Origin: an uncultured Eggerthellaceae bacterium
GTDB taxonomy: Bacteria > Actinomycetota > Coriobacteriia > Coriobacteriales > Eggerthellaceae
Length of the DNA stretch: 64,000 nucleotides
Assembly: GCA_937892845.1 (NCBI GenBank)
Contig: CALBGP010000021.1
Span: forward strand, 1-64,000
Direction: 5' to 3'
In this document: positions 52,930 to 60,231 of the stretch, one piece after another
How the letters are laid out: each line of letters starts with the position of its first letter
Position numbering within the stretch: the stretch's first letter is position 1
Notes under the pieces: model-generated
What the model saw: only the letters and a program-made list of their open reading frames with translations
What the model was told of the DNA's origin: nothing
The model's database searches: none
Translations under genes and position numbers: made by a program

Positions 52930-53340
52930 TCAGAGCAGGTTGAAAAGCGCGGTTCCGTAGACGATGCACCCGACCACAACGGCCATGATGGCAAGAACCA
53001 GCACCGAACCCGCGGCACAATCCTTGGCCGTTTTCGCCAAAGGATGAATTTCCGGGGAAGCAAGATCGACCACGGATTCCAAGGCGGTATTGATGCATTC
53101 GCTTGAAAGCACCAATCCGATGGAAATGGCAACCGCCGCCCACCCCCATGGTTCGACACGCAGAAGAGCGCACAAGGCAAACGCCGCAACGGCAACGACG
53201 CAATGTATCCTGAAATTACGCTCGCGAGAGGCGCGGGCTATGCCCTGCCACGCATACCCGAACGACTCCAACAGCGTATTCGCTTTCTTGGGCGATGCGG
53301 AAGCTTCGCTATGTTGCATGGTCGGTTTCATGGCACCCAT
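52930..53340 (-). CDS. dgkA: Diacylglycerol kinase-type (undecaprenol kinase) membrane protein
   Basis: The 136-residue protein has three hydrophobic helices and the family motif SSECINTALESVVDL near residues 80-95. In Gram-positives this family phosphorylates undecaprenol, recycling the lipid carrier for cell-wall synthesis. Three ATGs lie within the first eight codons and none has a strong ribosome site, so the start is uncertain by a few residues. It lies 30 bases after mtaB. Confidence 0.92.
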   Translation of the reverse strand: MGAMKPTMQHSEASASPKKANTLLESFGYAWQGIARASRERNFRIHCVVAVAAFALCALLRVEPWGWAAVAISIGLVLSSECINTALESVVDLASPEIHPLAKTAKDCAAGSVLVLAIMAVVVGCIVYGTALFNLL

Positions 53341-53370
53341 TCTATCGAATCACAATCCAGGCATCGCACG

Positions 53371-54564
53371 TCAATCGAGGATGCATTCGACAAGCATACC
53401 CGGGGAGGCGCCGGATGGGGCCTCGACGGCGTAATAGCTCTCCGTTGTGGCAACGCCGTCCGTTTCAACGAGCACCGACTCGCGCATGCCAGCACGCGCA
53501 GCTCTTTCAGCCGAACGCACCTGGGCGGCCACAAGCTCAAGCTCCTTGGCGCGGCGCGCTTTAATCTCCGGAGCCACCTGGTCATCGCGCATGGCCGCAG
53601 GAGTGTTTTCCCGCTTGGAGTAACGGAACACGTGAACCTTGGCGAATCGGCACTGGCGCACCATCTCGAGCGTCTGACGGAAATCCTCCTCGGTTTCACC
53701 GGGGAACCCGACGATGATATCGGTCGATATGGCTATCGAAGGCACCTTCGAACGGATGCGGTCCACCAATTCGGCATATCGCGACGCATCGTAGGGCCTT
53801 GCCATTTCCCTGAGGACTTTCGAAGACCCCGACTGCAAAGGCAGATGGAGATGCCTGCAAACACGGCCCTCCGAACTCGCAAGCAGCTCGATGAGATCAT
53901 CGTCGATGTCGCGGGGCTCCACAGACGAAATGCGGAACCTGGCATCTGGCACAACCGCAAGAAGACGACGAAGCAAACCCGCCAGATTCGCGCATCCATC
54001 GGAACCGGATTCGCGATACGAACCCAGGTTAATGCCGGTAAGGACCATTTCCTTCACGCCCGCAGCACCATATGCCAAAGCCTCTTCGATAACCTCTGAC
54101 GAAGGACGTGACCAGGCTTTTCCGCGGGCAACATGGACAATGCAGTACGTGCAGGCGTTATTGCACCCATCCTGGACTTTTATGCCCACCCGTGTCGGAA
54201 AGCTCCCGCCAAGACGGAGCGAATCGGGAGAGCCTGCCGCAGATACGGCCTTCATCAAATCGCCCTTCGGAACAATGCGGACGCGAGGAGACATCTCCTC
54301 GTATGCAGTAGGATCTATGGCAACAGCGCATCCGGTCACCACTACGGTGGCTGAATCGTTGCTTCTCAATGCATGCCTTACGGCCTTGCGGGTCTTCTTT
54401 TCCGCCTCTCCCGTTACCGTGCATGTATTGATCACGATCAACTGCGCATCGGCAAGGGCAACGGGCTTCGATCCTTTAGCTATGAGCAGGGCTGCAACGT
54501 CATCGCTTTCAACGCGATTGACCTTGCAGCCTAGATTGACTATAGAGAAATCCATCGGAAGCAT
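53371..54564 (-). CDS. mtaB: MtaB, tRNA t6A37 methylthiotransferase
   Basis: MtaB converts t6A37 to ms2t6A37 in tRNAs reading ANN codons. The N-terminal NLGCKVNRVES motif and the TCTVTGEAEKKTRK region are diagnostic of the MtaB branch, and CNNACTYC is the radical-SAM motif. The 397-residue protein ends in a short TRAM-like part. Its ATG overlaps the dnaJ stop by one base, so it is coupled to the heat-shock operon. Confidence 0.95.
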   Translation of the reverse strand: MLPMDFSIVNLGCKVNRVESDDVAALLIAKGSKPVALADAQLIVINTCTVTGEAEKKTRKAVRHALRSNDSATVVVTGCAVAIDPTAYEEMSPRVRIVPKGDLMKAVSAAGSPDSLRLGGSFPTRVGIKVQDGCNNACTYCIVHVARGKAWSRPSSEVIEEALAYGAAGVKEMVLTGINLGSYRESGSDGCANLAGLLRRLLAVVPDARFRISSVEPRDIDDDLIELLASSEGRVCRHLHLPLQSGSSKVLREMARPYDASRYAELVDRIRSKVPSIAISTDIIVGFPGETEEDFRQTLEMVRQCRFAKVHVFRYSKRENTPAAMRDDQVAPEIKARRAKELELVAAQVRSAERAARAGMRESVLVETDGVATTESYYAVEAPSGASPGMLVECILD

Positions 54565-55694
54565 CAGTTGAAGGCATCGCGCAGTTTCTGCAAAGGAGAA
54601 CGCGGAGCAGCAACATCTTCGCCGAACTCGCGTGCTACCTTCTCAAGCAGCTCACGCTGTGCCTTGGTAACCTTCTTGGGGATGAGAATGTTGATATGGA
54701 CGAACATATCCCCGCGTGCATCGGTGCCGAAGCGCGGCATGCCCATGCCCTTGACGCGAACGACCTGGTCGTTTTGGCAGCCATCAGGGATGCGGACCTT
54801 GACCTTTTCGCCTTCGAAGATTCCATCGATTTCAATTTCGGCACCGAGAATTGCCTGAATGAAAGAGATATTCGCGCGTGCATGCAGATTATCGCCGTCA
54901 CGCTCGAAGAACTCATGCGGCTGGATGCGGCACGTGACGATGAGGTCTCCAGATGCCGCACCGTGCATGCCGGCCTCACCGAAACCGCTCACACGAAGCT
55001 GCTGGCCCTCACGAATGCCCGCGGGGATCTCAACCGTGACATGCTGCCTATCGGGAATACGGCCCTGACCTTCGCACTCCTCGCAGGGATTCTCAATCAC
55101 TTTGCCGATGCCGCTGCAATTCTGGCACGTCGTTGCAGTCTGCATATCGCCCAGGAACGTATGCTGAACTTGAACAACGCGGCCACGGCCATGGCACTCG
55201 GGGCATTCAACCTCGCGCCCGCCTTCGCCCATGCCGGTACCGCCGCACGCATCGCAGGGAGCAAGACGATCATAGACGATCTCCTTCTTCGCACCCGCAG
55301 CCACCTCTTCGAGCGTGAGCCTGAGGCCGACGCCCATGTCGCGGCCTTCACGACGCATGGTCGCACGACCGCCGGCAGCTCCGCCGAAGAAGCTCGAGAA
55401 GAGATCTCCCATGCCGAACCCTGCGCCGAACAGATCGTCGAGGTCGACATACGGTGCGCCACCCGGCGCTCCCGCAGCACCTGGGATAGTGCCGAAACGA
55501 TCGTACTGAGCCCTTTTCGCAGGATCGGAAAGGACATCGTAGGCTTCATTGAGCTCTTTGAACCGCTCTTCTGCATCGGGTGCTTTGTTGACATCAGGAT
55601 GGAGCTCTCGGGCCTTGCGCCTGAAAGCTTTCTTGATTTCATCATCAGTTGCCGTCTTGGCAACCCCGAGTACCGCATAGAGATCTTTAGCCAT
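54564..55694 (-). CDS. dnaJ: DnaJ, Hsp40 co-chaperone
   Basis: DnaJ delivers unfolded proteins to DnaK and stimulates its ATPase. The J domain with its HPD motif (ELHPDVN) is at 5-70, a short Gly/Ala-rich region follows, then four CxxCxGxG-type zinc repeats (about 145-215, one reading CEECEGQG) and the C-terminal substrate domains. The ATG after GAAGGTCG gives 376 residues. It follows hrcA by 62 bases and falls under the CIRCE-controlled promoter. dnaK and grpE are not in the window. Confidence 0.96.
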   Translation of the reverse strand: MAKDLYAVLGVAKTATDDEIKKAFRRKARELHPDVNKAPDAEERFKELNEAYDVLSDPAKRAQYDRFGTIPGAAGAPGGAPYVDLDDLFGAGFGMGDLFSSFFGGAAGGRATMRREGRDMGVGLRLTLEEVAAGAKKEIVYDRLAPCDACGGTGMGEGGREVECPECHGRGRVVQVQHTFLGDMQTATTCQNCSGIGKVIENPCEECEGQGRIPDRQHVTVEIPAGIREGQQLRVSGFGEAGMHGAASGDLIVTCRIQPHEFFERDGDNLHARANISFIQAILGAEIEIDGIFEGEKVKVRIPDGCQNDQVVRVKGMGMPRFGTDARGDMFVHINILIPKKVTKAQRELLEKVAREFGEDVAAPRSPLQKLRDAFN

Positions 55695-55756
55695 CGACCT
55701 TCGAAATCCTTTCCTGTTCAAACCGCTCCGACGAAACGCGGGGCGAATATGTTACA

Positions 55757-56764
55757 TCAGATATCGCGCAGGGCATCTTTGGCGGCCCGAACCGCATTGA
55801 TGACCCGAGAATAATCCATCCTGGTGGGACCTATCACCGCAACGATCCCCTCGCCGCCGACAGGTCCGTATTGAGCCGCAACCACCGAAACCCCAGCGAG
55901 GTCTTCACGGGCATTTTCGCTCCCTATCCTTACAGCAAGCCCATCGTCCTGCTGCAAGCCATCATCGAACAGCCGCATGAGCACCGTATCGTCCTCAAGA
56001 ACCTGAAGAACGGGCAATGCGGCTTTCGATTCGCTGAATTCAGGTTTCTTGAGCAAAGATGACAGACCGAGCCTATGGGATTTGCCCGCACTGGCTTCGT
56101 TGAGACAGATGAGCATCTCGTCGATCACAGCGCGTGCGAGCGGAGAGGATAGCACATCAGCCCCGCTCCGTTCGGCGGAAATGCGCACGTCAGACACGGA
56201 ATGACCGGCAAACATCGCATTCATGGTATTCTGGATGGCTGCCAGCTCGTCGGTTCCCACCTCATCGTAGAATTCAACAGACCTGTTGAACACCTGACCC
56301 TCCTGCGTGACGATGACGATAAGCACACGCGTGGGAGTAAGCGAAATCAGGGAAACCTGCTTGAGCGCCATGTTCAGCAGCGAAGGGGCCAAAACCACCG
56401 AAAGGCAGTCCGTAAGGCGCGCCAACGCCACCGAAGTGCGCTCCATGCAGTCATCAACGCACGAAGCGGCCTCCTTCAATTCCGCATATGCGGAATCATC
56501 AAGGCCATTGCCAAGCTGCCCTCCGTCAAGCAGACTGTCCACGAATGCACGATATCCCGCATCTGTGGGAATGCGGCCTGCCGAAGTATGAGGGGAGGCA
56601 AGATAGCCCTCCTCCTCCAAAACAGAGAGCTCATTGCGAATGGTTGCGGAAGAAACACCCAATCCGTAGCGGTCAACAAGTGTACGAGACCCCACAGGAT
56701 GGGCATACGCAACGTACTCCTCAATGAGGGCCTTGAGAACTTTCTGTCTTCTATCGGATAGCAT
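55757..56764 (-). CDS. hrcA: HrcA, heat-shock repressor
   Basis: HrcA binds CIRCE and represses heat-shock genes until unfolded proteins titrate its GroEL chaperone. The 335-residue protein has an N-terminal winged helix with VGSRTLVDRYGLGVSSATIRNE motif (about 24-46) and the HTSAGRIPTDAGYR motif. A CIRCE element lies just upstream, so it regulates itself. The ATG at 56764 has no ribosome site and follows a TAAAAT hexamer by seven bases, which suggests a leaderless mRNA. A GTG two codons upstream is a poorer candidate. Confidence 0.96.
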   Translation of the reverse strand: MLSDRRQKVLKALIEEYVAYAHPVGSRTLVDRYGLGVSSATIRNELSVLEEEGYLASPHTSAGRIPTDAGYRAFVDSLLDGGQLGNGLDDSAYAELKEAASCVDDCMERTSVALARLTDCLSVVLAPSLLNMALKQVSLISLTPTRVLIVIVTQEGQVFNRSVEFYDEVGTDELAAIQNTMNAMFAGHSVSDVRISAERSGADVLSSPLARAVIDEMLICLNEASAGKSHRLGLSSLLKKPEFSESKAALPVLQVLEDDTVLMRLFDDGLQQDDGLAVRIGSENAREDLAGVSVVAAQYGPVGGEGIVAVIGPTRMDYSRVINAVRAAKDALRDI

Positions 56765-56771
56765 GCGCACG

Positions 56772-56801
56772 ATTTTAGCAGGCTCAGGGCGAGAGTGCTA
56801 A
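56772..56801 (-). promoter_or_regulatory. CIRCE element overlapping the hrcA promoter
   Basis: On the minus strand the arm TTAGCACTC (56793-56801) is perfect, the spacer is nine bases, and the second arm GCCTGCTAA (56775-56783) has two mismatches to GAGTGCTAA. The -10-like TAAAAT (56772-56777) overlaps the second arm, and TTAGCA within the first arm is a weak -35. HrcA bound here would block transcription. Confidence 0.88.
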
Positions 56802-56818
56802 CCTTTCAGCAAAAGTCA

Positions 56819-57862
56819 TCAGTTCGTTACCGGCAACACCCCATCATCATGGGAAGCAGCGAGGACAGCATCTCCGTCAATGCCGTTTTGCTCTAAAACC
56901 TCCATGAGCACTCGATCGAAATCCTTCAGCGTAACGCATCCGTTCAGCTTACCGCGGGCAGCGGCGGCACCTGGAACCCCATGGAGATACCACATGGCAT
57001 GCTTGCGCATATAGACAATCGTAGAACCCATGCGGCCGGAAAGCGCTTCGGCATGCCGATGCGCCATGACAATGCGATCTGCAATTCCCGGAGCATCAGG
57101 GAGGGGTCGTCCCTGCAAAGCCGCAGCAACCTGCCCGAAGATCCAGGGGTTTCCCTGCGCTCCCCTTCCAACCATAACGGCATCGCACCCGGTGGCATCA
57201 ACCAAAGCGCACGCATCGGCACCGGAACAAACGTCCCCGTTGCCGATGACGGGAACCTTGACGGCTTCCTTGACGCGGCGGATCACATCCCAATCGGCGC
57301 ATCCGCTGTAAAATTGAGCGGCCGTCCGACCGTGGACGGCAACTGCTGCTGCCCCGGCATCCTCCATCCTTTTTGCAAAGTCAACCGCAAGATCGGAACC
57401 CGCTTCATAGCCCTTCCTGAACTTGCAGGTAACAGGACGATGGACGGCCTGCACCACCGAAGACACTATCTCGGCAGCTAATTCGGGCGTCTTCATGAGA
57501 GCTGAGCCGTCGCCTTTTTTGACAATCTTGCGCGCGGGGCATCCCATATTGATGTCGATATAAGCCAAAGCATCGCCCAGGATAGACTCAATCCACTCCG
57601 CTTCCTTCGCCATCACGAAAGGCTCGTGACCGAACAGCTGCACGGCCACGCGGGGCTCATTGTCAGCTCTGTCAAGCAGGCGGCACGTCTTTTCGTTGGC
57701 GTACGAGAGGGCTTTGCTGGAAACCATCTCGGTATACGTGAGGGAGGCGCCGCACTCCAAGCACAGCGACCTGAACGCTATATCGTTCACACCCGCCATA
57801 GGAGCAAGAAGCACGGCGGGCGCTCCGTTATCGACAAGTATCTCTTTCATGCTGTCGCTCAT
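56819..57862 (-). CDS. dusB: DusB-like tRNA-dihydrouridine synthase
   Basis: This flavoenzyme reduces specific uridines in tRNA D-loops. The 347-residue TIM-barrel protein has LAPMAGVNDIAFR near residue 19, the catalytic cysteine in INMGCPARKIVKKGDGSALM near 105, and the FMN-phosphate site MVGRGAQGNPW near 230. It starts 18 bases after hemW, so the two are probably cotranscribed. It ends upstream of the hrcA promoter with no terminator visible. Confidence 0.95.
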   Translation of the reverse strand: MSDSMKEILVDNGAPAVLLAPMAGVNDIAFRSLCLECGASLTYTEMVSSKALSYANEKTCRLLDRADNEPRVAVQLFGHEPFVMAKEAEWIESILGDALAYIDINMGCPARKIVKKGDGSALMKTPELAAEIVSSVVQAVHRPVTCKFRKGYEAGSDLAVDFAKRMEDAGAAAVAVHGRTAAQFYSGCADWDVIRRVKEAVKVPVIGNGDVCSGADACALVDATGCDAVMVGRGAQGNPWIFGQVAAALQGRPLPDAPGIADRIVMAHRHAEALSGRMGSTIVYMRKHAMWYLHGVPGAAAARGKLNGCVTLKDFDRVLMEVLEQNGIDGDAVLAASHDDGVLPVTN

Positions 57863-57880
57863 CGCACAACACCCACCCTA

Positions 57881-58996
57881 TCAAGGAGCCAATTCGTAAA
57901 TGCGGCCATAGAGCTCATTGCCCAGCAACCACCCGCCAAATGTGGGTTTGTAACGGCCATCCTCACGTTTTACAAGGTTATCCCTTACAAGCGACCTGAA
58001 AACATCAAGCGCGTCAGGGAGAAGAACCGCCGCCTTTGCAAGCTCGTCTTCGGAGACGCCACGCGTCATGCGCATCTTCATCATGAGGTCTTCCGCGGTC
58101 ATCTGCCTTCTGTTGAGGTCGTCGACCACGTGTCCATCTTGCACCCTCATGCGGCGCGATGAATTCTGGGTCATGGTAACAGCCGAAGTCCCCAAGCCAA
58201 GATAAGGAATGCCTGTCCAGTATGCAATATTATGCCGACACTGATTGCCTTGCGAAGCATAGCTGGCAACTTCATAGCGCATGAGGCCTGCCGGCTCCAG
58301 AATGTGCTCGGCCATGGCCATCTGGTATGCCTGATGATCCTGAACGACATCGGGCACTTCTCCCGCATCGACCTTGTTGCATAGAGGAGTATGCTCTTCT
58401 ATGGTGAGAGGATAGATGCTGATATGGGAGACACCCAAATCGATGGCTGTCGAAAGGCTCTCCTGGAACATCTCCGGAGTTTGGCCGGGGATGCCGCACA
58501 TGAGATCGATTGAGACGTTCTCAAAGCGCTCATGGGCAATATCCACGGCACGTTTCGCCTGCTGGGCATCATGCGCGCGGTCAAGAAACCTGAGCATGCC
58601 ATCATCAAAACTCTGGACGCCTATGGACAGTCGGTTAACCCCCAACGCGTAGATATCTTTGATGAGCTCGAAGGTGATGCTGTCCGGATTCGCCTCCATG
58701 GAGCATTCAACGGCGGGTGAAAGATTCATGGACACGCCGAGCATGTAGAGCAGGCTGGACAGATGCTTGCTGCCAATGTAGGAAGGCGTGCCTCCGCCAA
58801 GGTATACGGTTTCTATCTGGGAAAGCTTGCCGTCTCTTGAAGCCTGACGGATTTCCCTGGTCAAACCTTCAACGTATTCGTCGATCTCAGGACTGTCCTT
58901 GGGAACAGCACGTGTCGTGAAATCGCAATATGAGCAGCGATGCTTGCAAAACGGCAAATGGATGTAGAGCGCCTTATAAGGATCGTACGCCATCAT
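57881..58996 (-). CDS. hemW: HemW-like radical-SAM heme chaperone
   Basis: The 371-residue protein has the radical-SAM motif CKHRCSYC (about 17-24), the YLGGGTPS motif and a C-terminal HemN-type domain. HemW proteins bind heme and deliver it to respiratory enzymes, and they are often misnamed coproporphyrinogen oxidase. A GGAAGG ribosome site precedes the ATG pair. It lies upstream of dusB, hrcA and dnaJ, an arrangement widespread in Gram-positives. Confidence 0.93.
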   Translation of the reverse strand: MMAYDPYKALYIHLPFCKHRCSYCDFTTRAVPKDSPEIDEYVEGLTREIRQASRDGKLSQIETVYLGGGTPSYIGSKHLSSLLYMLGVSMNLSPAVECSMEANPDSITFELIKDIYALGVNRLSIGVQSFDDGMLRFLDRAHDAQQAKRAVDIAHERFENVSIDLMCGIPGQTPEMFQESLSTAIDLGVSHISIYPLTIEEHTPLCNKVDAGEVPDVVQDHQAYQMAMAEHILEPAGLMRYEVASYASQGNQCRHNIAYWTGIPYLGLGTSAVTMTQNSSRRMRVQDGHVVDDLNRRQMTAEDLMMKMRMTRGVSEDELAKAAVLLPDALDVFRSLVRDNLVKREDGRYKPTFGGWLLGNELYGRIYELAP

Positions 58997-59133
58997 CGAC
59001 CTACCTTCCGAATCAAATACATGATGCGCCGAATCGAATGAGCCGTTCGACCGGGCATGAACACGCTGATATCCCGTGGGTTCAGCGCAGCATGAGGCTG
59101 ACCATTATAGAGCATGGCAAACCATGGCAATTG

Positions 59134-59484
59134 CTAGCAGCCGCCATGATGTCGCGAATAGAATTCAATCATGGCCATATCGGATGCGATAAGCTCAAAC
59201 ACTTCATCGGGAACCTGGGCAAGCCGCATCCTGTGTTCAGGCAGATCATCAAAGCGCGAGCCTGAGAAGCCATACGCGCACCTGAACCCCGAACCGGAAA
59301 CACTCAGCTCGCGAATGTAGAACAAATCAAGAATGTCATAGCGAAGAAGCTCCTCGCACACATCACGCATCATAAGCAGATACGCGATTTTCCTGTCAAG
59401 GCCGACCATCCCGAACTCAGGCGAATGGAGCACGTTTTCCTCAAATGCTGTATCTTGCGGATGCATCGGTTTAGCGGATTCCAT
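59134..59484 (-). CDS. Hypothetical 116-residue protein, candidate SOS gene
   Basis: I recognise no family. The protein is soluble, with a predicted helical middle rich in Leu and Met (about residues 30-60), a Gly/Ser/Phe segment and a C-terminal HHGGC that could bind metal. A GGGAGG ribosome site lies six bases before the ATG, and a strong promoter with a LexA-like box is upstream, so the gene is real. It lies between nrdG and hemW on the same strand but has its own promoter. Being close to the anaerobic ribonucleotide reductase and SOS-like controlled, it may act in the DNA damage response; this is inference. Confidence 0.75.
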   Translation of the reverse strand: MESAKPMHPQDTAFEENVLHSPEFGMVGLDRKIAYLLMMRDVCEELLRYDILDLFYIRELSVSGSGFRCAYGFSGSRFDDLPEHRMRLAQVPDEVFELIASDMAMIEFYSRHHGGC

Positions 59485-59539
59485 GGTAGCCTCCCGGATA
59501 ACCAGGCTGTCCTCTCATGAGTTAGGAATCCTCCAACCA

Positions 59540-59582
59540 CGAACATTTGTTTGCATTATACCAGCAAACCGAATCCATGCAA
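59540..59582 (-). promoter_or_regulatory. Promoter with LexA-like box for the 116-residue protein
   Basis: On the minus strand TTGCAT (59577-59582) and TATAAT (59555-59560) are 16 bases apart. One base after the -10 begins CAAACAAATGTTCG (59540-59553), which has one mismatch to the SOS palindrome and resembles box 3 at lexA. Confidence 0.7.
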
Positions 59583-59590
59583 GACGGAAT

Positions 59591-59613
59591 CGAACATACG
59601 TACTATCTGTTCG
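59591..59613. repeat. Inverted repeat CGAACA-N11-TGTTCG
   Basis: Two perfect six-base arms, each matching a LexA half-site, flank 11 bases whose centre includes the palindrome TACGTA. The spacing is wrong for a normal SOS box. It lies just upstream of the promoter at 59540-59582 and downstream of nrdG. Confidence 0.5.
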
Positions 59614-59673
59614 TAAAGAAGATGGGATAGACATACTGCGAAGGATTCAAGCGGACGTGAAGGCCGATCCGCC

Positions 59674-60219
59674 CTACTCCATCGTATGGGTTTCGAACTG
59701 CGGATCATCTCGCCAAAGCACGGGAACACCGCTTTGCAGCGATGCCGCAACATCGATGATGCGCTGATTCGAGGAGCCCCTGAATCGCAAGGTGACATCA
59801 TGGAGGCCTTCCACAAACGGCCCATCGACCAGGACGTCGATGCACGCAAGCAACCTGTCGGTCACCTCCGTATGCTTGGGTCCGGAAACTATCTCCTCGA
59901 ACGTATCGCCCGAGAAGCACCATATGGTCTTTTCGGGAAAGCGGCGCTTGGCCTCCTCGACGAAATCGACCAGTCCGCGCTGGTTCTCAGGTTCCATGGG
60001 CTCGCCGCCGAGCAGCGTCAGCCCATCGATGTAGGCAGGCTCCAAACTGGAGAAAATCTCTTCGGCAACACGGGCATCGAAAGGCTTGCCGGCGTTGAAA
60101 TCCCACGCCTCCCGGTTGAAGCAACCCTTGCAACCCCTTCGACAGCCCGACACGAACAATGTGGTTCGCACCCCTTCGCCATTGGCGATGTCGCAATATT
60201 TCACATTCGCGAAATTCAT
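59674..60219 (-). CDS. nrdG: NrdG, anaerobic ribonucleotide reductase activating protein
   Basis: NrdG uses an iron-sulfur cluster and S-adenosylmethionine to create the glycyl radical on NrdD. The 181-residue protein has the radical-SAM cysteines in GCRRGCKGCFN near residues 25-35 and the TLLGGEPMEP motif. It begins 12 bases after nrdD, so the two are one unit. It implies anaerobic deoxyribonucleotide synthesis. Confidence 0.96.
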   Translation of the reverse strand: MNFANVKYCDIANGEGVRTTLFVSGCRRGCKGCFNREAWDFNAGKPFDARVAEEIFSSLEPAYIDGLTLLGGEPMEPENQRGLVDFVEEAKRRFPEKTIWCFSGDTFEEIVSGPKHTEVTDRLLACIDVLVDGPFVEGLHDVTLRFRGSSNQRIIDVAASLQSGVPVLWRDDPQFETHTME

Positions 60220-60231
60220 GCGATCGCCAGA

